DNA of 64,000 nucleotides from the NCBI GenBank assembly GCA_000467715.1, contig AJFK01000305.1:169723-233722 (forward strand), written 5' to 3'. The stretch is from Hysterium pulicare CBS 123377. Its lineage: Eukaryota > Ascomycota > Dothideomycetes > Hysteriales > Hysteriaceae. The notes beneath the pieces were generated by a model. It did no database searches, was not told the origin of the DNA, and saw only the letters and a list, made by a program, of their open reading frames with translations. Shown here in pieces: positions 11,431-20,765 of the stretch (within the stretch, counting starts at the first letter, position 1; each line of letters starts with the position of its first letter). Both the position numbers and the translations under genes were made by a program.

Positions 11431-13998
11431 CTAGGACGCCGTGCGCAAAAGGTCATCCACCTCTTCATCAAATGCCGACCAATCGAAATCTGCTGCAAGT
11501 TGTTCGTCATTGGGAGGAGGAAGCGTATCGAGCATTGTCTCGATATTGTCTTTTGGTGAGTTATCGGAAGTTGTAAGCCCAGTCAGGACGTTGGATTTGT
11601 CGTACTGATGATAACGGTTAGTTACATGAGGAGGCGAATGGAAAGGAGACGCAAGACCAGATTGATCTTTACCTGGACCTGGATGCTCAGGTTGACTTAC
11701 CCCATGTGCTAGAGCTGAACCTCTGATGTAGTTCACCTCAGTCATCTGAGGTTTGTGGGAGACTCCGCCTTGACCTTGAACCTGGTTAAGGGGAGTAACT
11801 TGACGTGGATCCCTACCAAGCCCTCGTGCGTGGTGTCGCTCAGTATCAATATCCCCCAGACCAGCTTGATCCGCAGTACGTCTAATCCCTGCCATTGGAG
11901 CCATTGGAGCCATTGGAGCCATTGGAGCAAGTCCTGTTGGAGGGATCGTCGGTGTCAGTGGTGCCATTGGAGCAGCGGGAGCAATTCCAGTTGCAGGAAC
12001 CTTCGATGCTGCGTAATGCACATTGCCGAACCAATCGTCCTTCTTGAATTCGGTCCAATCCCGCAACCCCTGGTTGTGCGCCGCTTGGTTCATTCTCTGC
12101 ATCACACCCAGGATCTTATTTACCCGTTCACTGATGCCTTTTCTAGCAGGGAGCGACCATTGATGTGGATTCCATTGACCGGCATGTCTAACTGGTCGTG
12201 GCTGTGTCATGATACCGCGGGACACATCAACGTCCCACCACGTGTTGTACTCCAGTTGTTCTCGACTCAGGCTAGCAATAGCGCTCAGTTCTGCCTTAGA
12301 AGGAACGCCTTTTTGGAATGATGAGAGGAGCCCCAATCTACGTTTCCACTGGTTCAAGCGCTTGCCAAGCTTCGACTCTGCATCTTTCCTACCTTTCAGT
12401 AGAGGTCCTTCCCCACCAGTCTGAGTACAGCGGAAATGCATACGGTCTACGATATCTGAATAACCGACTCGTGGATCCAGCGTCATCCAGTAATGTATCC
12501 GCCAAGCCTCAACACCTGATGAGATCCATCGCGGGAGGATAGGAAGGTCGCGTAACAATTGGTCACCAGCTGGAGTGCTAACGACCGCACCATTGTCATT
12601 CAGAAGCGGTGGGACTGCGACTATTCTATCTGCCTGATACTCGCGTTCCGGCTCCAAAGTTCCCTGGAGCCAGTGAAGATTGTTCTCGGAGAGTCCAGCC
12701 TGCGTTTTGACAAAGGATGTCGTATCGTTGGGATCGTCCGTTCCTCGTGGTGGAACACGGTACCGATCAGGCTCAGGTTGACCTACGGAAATGCCACTAT
12801 TCACAGGTTGCAAAGCTCCGTTCATACCTTGGGTGAATTGTGCTTGCGGTTGAGAATGTCCATATCCAGGAGCTTGGCCGTTGGGGTGATCTGTGGGATG
12901 AGTTTGAAGGTAAGGGCTGCTGTATGCGTTCACCCCGTACTCATTGGGCACCATCTGCGGAGGATATTGGGATAGTCCAGCGCCACCCTGTAAGTGAGTG
13001 GCTTGGGCAGTGGTATACAGTGTTGCCTGCGATGGAGCAACTCCCTGCGCGGGCACATTGTAGGTTGCTAAAGTACCACCTTGGAAGTGGTCCGCGTAGG
13101 GCGTAGTATACTGATTTCCTTCAGAAGGCCCCAACAATTGTTCTGACCTTAAGGTTTCCCAGATGGACGGAACATGGCCTTGCGACTGGGTTGCTTGAGC
13201 GCTGCACTGCTTTGTGTGTGAAGGATTGGCCGTCTGTGCCGACGTATTGTAGGCCGCCGAAGTACCATTTTGAAAACGATTCGGCTGATTTGAGGCATTC
13301 TGATTGATCACAGGTGGACCAGCTGCCGGTATCGCCTCACGGTAGACTGCGATTTTATCACCTTGAGAAGGGAGCACTTGACTAGCGGCATGGCCTTGGG
13401 TTATCCGAGCTGGAGCGTTCACCTGCTCCTGCACAGGAGCTGATGGCAGACGAAGACCTTCTGGCGTACTGTTCTGACGAATTGCAGGCTGTTGATTTCC
13501 GTTTATGCCAGCTCGATACACATTTGGAACAGACAATATCTCTCCACCTCCACCGTAAAGGAGATCTGCGTTGGTGGAATCCTCCGCTTTAGATATGGAA
13601 GAAAGAGCATAGATCGGCGTGAAGCGTTGGTTCTGAGCGGTAAAACTTCGCGCAGCAGCATCGTGTGCATTAAGAAGCGGATCTACAAGCTCATCTGGGA
13701 TATAAGAGTTGCCCTTTTCGTCGTAGTGTTGCGGGCCAATCTGTTGCTGTGGTGTCGATGGCAGCGCTGCGCCGTCCGCTTGAGCGTGCTGATTAAGTTG
13801 CTGATAGAGACCTTCTTCATCGTTAGGCTGAATTGCACCCTGAGTATGGTGGGAGGAGTTACCTTGACGTGAAGGGCCCGGTGCAGTAGGTTCCTCCGTG
13901 GCTGCGTACATTGGAAAGGGGACTAGCGGAAAGTTTAACTGGCCTCGTGGGTCTTCTAGAGAGCTGTTTACGTTAGCGTCCATGCCATTAAATGACAT
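11431..13998 (-). CDS. Gln/Asn/Pro-rich hypothetical protein, 855 aa
   Basis: A single long open frame with an ATG at 13996-13998 (MSFNGMDANVN). I do not recognise it. The first ~480 residues are low-complexity, rich in Q, N, P, S and A, as in intrinsically disordered nuclear proteins. A more ordered stretch of roughly 130 residues follows (ISSGVEAWRIHYWMTLDPRV, then KLGKRLNQWKRRLGLLSSF), and this is the part most worth a profile search. A run of four Met-Ala-Pro units, encoded by 9-bp tandem repeats, lies near residue 700. The C-terminus is acidic (ADFDWSAFDEEVDDLL), which resembles a transactivation tail. No membrane segment or signal peptide. A role in transcription is only a guess from composition. 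Confidence 0.65.
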   Translation of the reverse strand: MSFNGMDANVNSSLEDPRGQLNFPLVPFPMYAATEEPTAPGPSRQGNSSHHTQGAIQPNDEEGLYQQLNQHAQADGAALPSTPQQQIGPQHYDEKGNSYIPDELVDPLLNAHDAAARSFTAQNQRFTPIYALSSISKAEDSTNADLLYGGGGEILSVPNVYRAGINGNQQPAIRQNSTPEGLRLPSAPVQEQVNAPARITQGHAASQVLPSQGDKIAVYREAIPAAGPPVINQNASNQPNRFQNGTSAAYNTSAQTANPSHTKQCSAQATQSQGHVPSIWETLRSEQLLGPSEGNQYTTPYADHFQGGTLATYNVPAQGVAPSQATLYTTAQATHLQGGAGLSQYPPQMVPNEYGVNAYSSPYLQTHPTDHPNGQAPGYGHSQPQAQFTQGMNGALQPVNSGISVGQPEPDRYRVPPRGTDDPNDTTSFVKTQAGLSENNLHWLQGTLEPEREYQADRIVAVPPLLNDNGAVVSTPAGDQLLRDLPILPRWISSGVEAWRIHYWMTLDPRVGYSDIVDRMHFRCTQTGGEGPLLKGRKDAESKLGKRLNQWKRRLGLLSSFQKGVPSKAELSAIASLSREQLEYNTWWDVDVSRGIMTQPRPVRHAGQWNPHQWSLPARKGISERVNKILGVMQRMNQAAHNQGLRDWTEFKKDDWFGNVHYAASKVPATGIAPAAPMAPLTPTIPPTGLAPMAPMAPMAPMAGIRRTADQAGLGDIDTERHHARGLGRDPRQVTPLNQVQGQGGVSHKPQMTEVNYIRGSALAHGVSQPEHPGPGKDQSGLASPFHSPPHVTNRYHQYDKSNVLTGLTTSDNSPKDNIETMLDTLPPPNDEQLAADFDWSAFDEEVDDLLRTAS
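11891..11929. repeat. 9-bp tandem repeat (about 4 units) inside a coding region
   Basis: GCCATTGGA is repeated four times in tandem and encodes the Met-Ala-Pro run on the minus strand. Copy number is likely to vary between strains. Confidence 0.85.
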
Positions 13999-14851
13999 AT
14001 TGTAGCGGGCTTGGTGCGATGGAGACTGTGGTTTGTTGACGTGTTAGGGCGAGGATGCAGAGGGGCGTAGAAGAGTTTTTAAGGCGGAAAGAAGCGGTGA
14101 ATGGGACTTTTGTGAATAGGGACCGCTTAATGATAATCTGTAGCATTCACAAAAGGTGTCGTGATTCATTGCATTCTAACTTCACTTTTCCTACATAGCC
14201 AAGAACAGAAGGCTATGCAGACAACAACTTCGACATTAGCTGAGGGTTAGATACGCCCTTATAAATATAATACTTAGGTCAACTATTGTATGCGCTCAGC
14301 AAGAAGAGTCGTTGCGAGGCTAATACATTACCACACTCATTGTGCAGGTACTATTGTAATTTCATTCATGGCTGAAAGGCTTGGCAGTTAGTGAATGGTG
14401 AATGGGTCACGTGATAACGTGTATCGAAGCCCAACTCTGAGCCGTTTCCCTCCAATAAAATAGCTTCTAGGGAGAAATAATGAGATAAACTTGAGAGGTA
14501 AATATTTAAAGTCGAACTAGACTAGCACAAATGACGTTCTGATACCAGTCCCTTTGCTTTATGTAAGCTTACACGTGCGCTAAGATCCGCTTCTTTGCAT
14601 TCTTCTTTTTCGTAGCTCCTTCAATGCTAGAATGCGACAAAGAGTCTCTCAAAGTATGATTCCAAGTACTGACTTTCAGATATCCATAAGTTTGACGAGG
14701 CTGCATGTAGTCGGTGCTTATCTCCGTGCCCTGCAGGTTGTGTAACCCCAGCCACAGCTCCGCACCACATATGTAAAAAGCAAACAACCCCACACAATGT
14801 CTCCGATATTCCTGTTGCACTCCGTTCTACACTCCCTTGCGAGTATCCAGG
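13999..14851. other. Intergenic upstream of BTB gene, carries direct-repeat copy 1
   Basis: Divergent promoter region between the Gln/Pro-rich gene and the BTB gene. It holds a ~180-bp repeat (about 14150-14330) matched downstream of the BTB gene. Minus-strand ORFs at 14569-15075 overlap the BTB first exon and intron and look like shadows. Confidence 0.5.
14150..14330 (+). repeat. Degenerate direct repeat, left copy, flanking BTB gene
   Basis: Aligns almost without gaps to about 16098-16278. The best-conserved part is AAGAAGAGTCGTTGCGAGG at 14302-14319. Offsets of 1948 and 1947 bp at the two ends imply a single 1-nt indel. The copies enclose the whole BTB gene. Confidence 0.65.
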
Positions 14852-15936
14852 ATGAATCCGGGTCGTCGGCGCCCTGCGCTTGAGTCACAGCCAACTCGAT
14901 CGAGCAAACTAGCTAAGAGGAGAAAGCTCGATAAGCATTCGTGAGTATCTATATGATCAACACTATCTAAAAATCGTACTAACTGCGATTTCTCTTTAGG
15001 ATCGCCGAGCAACCAATAGTTACCGTAATTATTGAAGACGGCGATGCATCCAAGTCCTATAACATCCACAAACATCTCCTTACCAACGAATCAGAGCATC
15101 TACATACTGTACTGGAGTCTCACAATGTAGGCACACCCATTGTTCTACGCGATGTGAACTTGGATACTTTCGAGTCGTTCGCAAGATGGATTTATGATAA
15201 GTGTCTTGTGGTGGAGGAGCTTGAGGACGCTTGGGATGATGAGGACGAGGACGAGGACGATGATGAGGAACGAGATAGTAACAATGGCGGAGATGCCCGT
15301 GAAGATGGCGATATTACCAACGTGAGCGAAGACACAGATGCTTGCGATGGAACAGACTCAGTATTTGGTGCGGAGGATGACGAATCCAGTACGAGCTCCC
15401 CCGCTACTGCCAATGGCAACGGCAATAAAGACAACTCTGTCGAACCTTGGTATTACACTTTAGGCCTGAACCGTCGTGGTCGCGTCTTTGGTCGACTATT
15501 GGAACTCTACAAGTTCGCTACTACTTACAAAATCGTCAAGTTGAGGCGTGCCGTCATTCTGCAATGGCAACGCTCATCTGAAGCATGGGTAACAAACCCA
15601 TGTCCCACGGTGGTCAACCAAGCGCTTGATAGCTTGTCGATTGAGTCACCACTATGCAAATATCTAATTATACGCTACGGGCGCTATGCAGACTTTGATC
15701 AAATAGATAAAGCCCGTATCGCCACTTTGCCGTCGGTCTTCCTTACCGAAGTGCTTATCCTCACTTTCCGACAAATCGGCGGCATCACTTGTGGGGATAA
15801 ACGGCTGGATGAGAAGTGGTGCGAGTTCCATGAACATGAGGATGAGGCGGAAAGAAAGGCGTGTGAGGCCGGAAGGAAGGGGGATCCGGATTTGTATGAG
15901 CCTCCTCCGCTCCGTCGATTTGGGGGTTGCTGCTGA
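14852..15936 (+). CDS. BTB/POZ-domain protein with C-terminal CX2HXHX8C motif, 341 aa
   Basis: Exons 14852-14940 and 15000-15936. The intron has a GTGAGT donor and a TCTCTTTAG acceptor and joins CAT TC|G ATC. The short first exon encodes a basic, nuclear-localisation-like stretch (KLAKRRKLDK). The BTB fold follows (VTVIIEDGDASKSYNIHKHLL, then LRDVNLDTFESFARWIYDK). It is interrupted or followed by a long acidic Asp/Glu/Ser insert (about residues 115-185) before the helical BTB-associated part (GRLLELYKFATTYKIVKLRR). The C-terminus has CEFHEHEDEAERKAC, the same CX2HXHX8C spacing as the BTB genes at 53-57 kb. Fungal BTB proteins of this kind are poorly characterised; dimerisation or Cul3-adaptor roles are known for the domain in general, not for this gene. 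Confidence 0.8.
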
Positions 15937-16410
15937 GATCGAAAATTGTGGCATGAGATATATAGGTGTTGTCGGAACTGGCTAGCGACTTTTGAATATA
16001 ATAGTATCAGGTCGCAAAATATATCTGGAAGTTTCGATTCCTCAAGCAAGTCGAGCACACCTAGACATGCGTTGATGGAACACGTAAATATGATATAGAA
16101 AGGATGTCATAAATAATTAATTCTCAGATTCTTTTTTCCTGCATATGACACACTAGAGGTTATGGGCGCCATAGTTTCGATGTCTGCTGAAGGCTAGATA
16201 CTCCTCTTTGAACATATTACCAAGAGCAAACAGCATATGCGAACAGTAAGAAGAGTCGTTGCGAGGTTAATGCATAACTTAGATTTCAACGAAACTTAAC
16301 AGCCATGGTAGGTTACTCTAGTTCAACTAAACCCTACCTGCCTACCATTTCCAGTATCCTCAATATAAGTTAACCTCAATATCAGTTTTCCTGTTGCGTA
16401 TATTTAAGGC
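15937..16410. other. Intergenic between convergent genes, carries direct-repeat copy 2
   Basis: 474 bp of 3' flanks. It contains the right copy of the repeat that frames the BTB gene, and otherwise AT-rich sequence without coding signal. Confidence 0.5.
16098..16278 (+). repeat. Degenerate direct repeat, right copy, flanking BTB gene
   Basis: Counterpart of about 14150-14330, in the same orientation. AAGAAGAGTCGTTGCGAGG is at 16249-16266 and similarity extends upstream through TTTTCCTGCATA at 16134. Confidence 0.65.
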
Positions 16411-19400
16411 TCATCTCAAAAAGCTATTGATCCTCTCCGCACTCTCCATCAGAACCGCAAGCCTCCCTTTCATAAAATCCGGGATACCAGCCTCTTCCTC
16501 GGCAGTAAATGAGACATCGACAAGACCCAGATCCCCTCGGTCTGAAGCATCTTCCACTGAATTGGCGTCAAGTGTCACCCCGCCGTGTGAAGAGATAGTG
16601 GTGAAGGGTGTATCGTTCAATAGCTGTATTCCTCCATCGACAGATGTTGAGCTCCTTCTATTGTTTGCTCCGTCGATGTCCTGCGCAAATGATCTCTCAG
16701 CAGCCTTTTCCTCCTCGGTTTTGAATTCATCGTAGCAAATGGGGAAGCTACCAGTCGCTGAGTGAGAGGCGCGGGTAAATTCTCCTGGAAATGGAGATTG
16801 GTAGTTGCCAGTGACCGGATTGTCATCCACTACAACATCGTCGCGTGCTTGGGGTGATGCTAAACCACCGAAATCTTCAATAACCGCAACTTTTCGTGGT
16901 ACTGGAGGGAATGGCTGCAGGCCACATCGCCAGTTCTCATCGTCATCAACACTTCCTTCGGATGATGACCCAGTTCCATCCGGGACGGCGAATATCCCGG
17001 AGTTATGTTCACCCACATCTGCGACTTGTTGGTCTCCGCCTCGACTCTCCGGTTGTTCGCCTGTTTGACCACGTTCCTCAGCTTCTCGTAGTTCGCGAGC
17101 ATTCTGTAGCGTCATGGACTCGTATGTCGGCTTAACGTTGACTATGCCCCTGTCATAGGCATATTGAACAAACTCCGGTTGTAACTGCCTCAAAACCTCA
17201 GCGTAGACCGCTGGGAAGGTCTTGTTCGCCAGCCGGGCGGCCAAGTTCATACGACGCTCATGAACTTCAGGGTGCGGAATGCTCGAGCTGAGCTCATATA
17301 TGTACTCTTCGCCACGCTCCCTCATCAGTCCGGCGATCTTCTCATGAAGGTGTTGAATTTCTGGTAATGCCTGGTCGTAATACAGGTCGATGACACTCTC
17401 GGCGTATTTGGCACCATCTGCCTGTCCGAGAACCCTGACTTTGTCTTCCCTGTCTCTCTGCTCGTTTTCGAGTTTTTTGAGTGCTTCTTTAGTGTTGAGG
17501 AGTTCCTTCCGAGTATGTTCATACAAATTGCGGTAGGCCACTTGGGTATAGCCAAACCCAACATGACATCCAGTAGGCTTCTGTAGGATATCCTTAATGG
17601 CAACCTCTTGTACTTTGAGCTTTCTCTGTAGCTCTGCGTGTTCCCTCAGAAGCTCCGGAAGTTTTGTCTGCGCAGTTTCTTCCTGCAAATACCACGCCGA
17701 CATCTCGAGCTCCTGCTCCTGATTCTTGCCAAGGAGTTCTTCGATCCGTCTGTCTTTTGCTACTAACTGCTCTTGGGCCTGGCGAGAGGTATCCTCAGCT
17801 AATTTTTCGAGCCGATAAACTTCAACTTGCAGCCCAACGCATTTGTCGTGTAGCACGCCGACTAATTCATGACCCTGAACGATTTGATTTCGAAGACGCA
17901 AGGTCGCTTCAAAGTCCTGCAGCTTTTGGTTCGCAGCTGCTAAATCTATCTTCGCTCGCATGAGTTTCTTCTGCAACGGTGCATTGCCTTGCTGAATTCG
18001 CTCTCGAAGCTCAATTGTTTCGTCCCGATACTCTTTCTGGCATTTCTGATGCTGGGTAATCTCCCATGAGTTTTCATCGAGTTTGTAGAGCAGGTTCTGA
18101 ATATTTTCCTTGTATTGGCGATTTTCTTTCTCCAACTGGGCTCTGGCATCCGAAACCTCCCGAAACTCTGCCCTAAGGGACTCAACATATACCTGAGGCA
18201 TTTGTTGTACAGCAGAGTTGCGAAACAACTCATTTTCGCATAGTACCCTGTTCATTCGTGCCTCAAACTCGACGACTTGACGATTGAAATTGTTGTTGAG
18301 TGAAGCGACATTGCATTTCAGTAAAGATGTTTCGTCTTGGTGTCTCTTGTCATCGTCTTTTCTCAGGAGACAACTTTCCTTCACGACTTTCTGAAGATTG
18401 TCTCTCTCTTGACTCAAACCAAAGATTTTGTTTTCATCGTGAGCCACTTTGCTAGTGAGGTCTGCAGTCATGGCTTTCTCTGCCGAGAGATCCTTCGCAT
18501 TGGCATCCCGTTGGTCTTTGAGTGACAACTTCTGTCTAATGTATATTTTATGAAGACCTTTTTTGGCTTCCATAATCTCTTTGACTGTAACTTGAAGGCT
18601 TGCATTGTCATTCTCCAACTCTTTGATCCTCTTGTGTGCAATCTTGAGTTTCGATTCGGAGTCTTGGACAGCATCTTCGTCAATATCGCTGTCGAAGTTG
18701 ATGAGTGTGGGAGAAGAACATCCCGAATTATCGGATTTTGTAACAGTAGCAGTGCCAGAGGGCCCCAGTGGAGTCGAAAAGCCTGGACAGAACGAGGCCG
18801 CATCACACTGCCAAACATCTGGAGATACTAGCTGGGGACTAGCAGCTACTTTGGTGTTGGCCCTGTTATACAGAATCATGTCGGTACACTTAGGGGAGGA
18901 TTCGCAATCAGATTTCCATGGTAGTAGAATTGGTGAGGATGTTTTAGGACCCACTACTTCTAGACTGGTAGCTAGTGTAGTTTCCGGTGGGCGATACAGG
19001 ATTAGTGCGGTGCTCTCATCGGAGGTCCCATCATGGCGAGGAAGGACGAGCAACCCATTTGGAGAGATCCCATGTTGCGGTTCCTGATCAATGTTGAAGT
19101 TCAGGCTCATAGAATATGCGAATCCGCTCCATTGAACGGCATTCGGGAACTTCTCCACGATGTCATCAACCTCCTCTTCCGGTTTGACGGTTTGAGCTAC
19201 AATATCAGCGATTAGTTAATGCGAGACTGTTGTTGAGGCATGAGATTACTTACATCGGGGAAAGTGAATTGACGCGGGTGTTGGCGGGAGAAAAGCTTCA
19301 TGAAACTCACCCGCACTGATCCTGTTATGGGATCTAGGGCATTGAGGGCGTAGCGGTAGATGGATGTAATAAGGATTTCGAGTCACAGGCCATATTGTAG

Positions 19401-19575
19401 AAGTCATCTTCAGTGGTTGTGACGGTAGTTGGAGTTTGGTGTACAAAATAGAGACGGAGATTGGAGGGCGAGGATGGTAATCTGTGCAGGTTGTGGCTAG
19501 AAAAGCGCGACTAGCATCAACTCGTCTCCTAATACCGATACTGGCCATGGTGAATTGGCGGGGCGGAATTGCCAT
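16411..19575 (-). CDS. Large coiled-coil hypothetical protein, 1035 aa
   Basis: Exons 19575-19254 and 19196-16411. The intron 19197-19253 (GTAAGTAATC donor, ATTGTAG acceptor, CTAAT branch) fuses an N-terminal frame to the long frame, giving HFPRSQTVKPEEEVDDIVEK across the junction. I do not recognise the family. From roughly residue 290 to 720 it is a heptad-rich, charged coiled coil (for example KIAHKRIKELENDNASLQ). The tail is disordered, acidic and Ser-rich. The N-terminal ~100 residues are Pro/Arg-rich. The first in-frame ATG is used, but two later ATGs (MASIGIRR, MTSTIWPV) are possible starts. A structural or scaffold role is likely from composition only. The next gene upstream on the same strand (20766-23090) is also a long coiled coil. 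Confidence 0.7.
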
Positions 19576-20765
19576 TCACTAAATGGTGAAGAGTCGGAAA
19601 TGGTCCGTGCATTATGCATCTACAATGCTATATCAAAAAGAAGATTTGTGAGACTATAGATCCGTTTAGTTAGGAACTAAACCTATATTAGATGCTTCAA
19701 GCGTGCAAAGAGACATTCGCAAGGAGCGTTCAGGGCAAAAGAGTAGAATTGGGAGTGAGCCCAGGGTTTTATTAAAGTTGAGCAAGCTGGTAATGGATGT
19801 AACTTAGGAGACGGTTCTAGGGGCTTCGGGAAGGCTCTGGAAATGAACTTCAGCATCTCAATATGACAGCTGACCGAGGAGCTGCTCTAACGTTACTATT
19901 TTAGGTGACATCTACTTCCCATTCTACAAACCAAAGAGAACTATAACCTAGAGGAAACTGAAAGAGAACCAAAATAGAGACCATTACAACATACAATAAA
20001 CTTAGCCTTAAATGAGAGCTTTAAAAGCCAATCACCGCTTACGCCTGATTGGCTTTATCAGCCTCTTCTTTCTTACGTGTCCAAGCCGCTCCGCGGCCAG
20101 CTCTCCAACTAGCTCTACGTTAATTTCCATATCAAAAGTAAGTGTTTCATAAGAGCTAATTAATAAAGCAAATGTAGTCTCGTAGTACCCTAAATGTGAA
20201 AGATGGAAGACGTGGAGCCGGAATAAAATTGAAGCAGCGCCGAAAATATGACATAATCTTGTTTGACCAATCAATCTTATTCCATTAATTTCTAAAAATA
20301 TAGTAAAACTAAAGTTAAACTAGCTGTAGATTAAAATAATATAGTAAAAGGGGTATTGAATCTTGTGGTTAGTGGAAGTTATGCATGAATAGGTCTATGG
20401 CTTTTTACGGCGTGCGCAAGGATGGATTGGACTTTGGGAGAAGCAACAAGCGGAGGTTGCAACTTGGGACCGTTATGAGTACTTCTACTTGAGGGCTTGC
20501 CTAAATTATATAGATGGGAAATTGATTATAAATTCACTTATATCAAGAGCATTTAGGGAGGAGGTTGTAGTATATTACTAATTTTCAAGTATCATGCTAG
20601 GGTTACACTCGTGGGGTATCATTGGTATGCGCTAATACCATCTGTTCCATCCAAACTAATAACCTCTTTCAATATCCCATCTTCTAAAACCAGGCCTGTC
20701 CTTCTAAGCTATAGCCCACTGTCCATATACTCCGCTAACTCCAAACCCATAACTGGCTATTTGCT
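19576..20765. other. Intergenic, 1.2 kb, AT-rich with repeat relic
   Basis: Between two co-oriented coiled-coil genes. It contains repeat copy B (20011 onward) and AT-rich sequence to about 20350. The ORF at 20032-20274 on the minus strand overlaps the repeat and may be debris of an element, but has no recognised domain. Confidence 0.5.
20011..20075 (+). repeat. Dispersed repeat copy B with 11-bp hairpin stem
   Basis: Shares AATGAGAGCTTTAAA and ATCACCGCTTACGC with copy A near 6.05 kb. Here AAAGCCAATCA and TGATTGGCTTT are perfect inverted arms around CCGCTTACGCC. Copy A keeps only an imperfect version of the stem. It is probably a relic of a transposable element; no target duplication identified. 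Confidence 0.55.

Noticed and set aside
15192-15434. Antisense Ser-rich ORF
   Set aside because: Reverse reading of the acidic GAG/GAC repeats of the BTB gene; composition explains the open frame.
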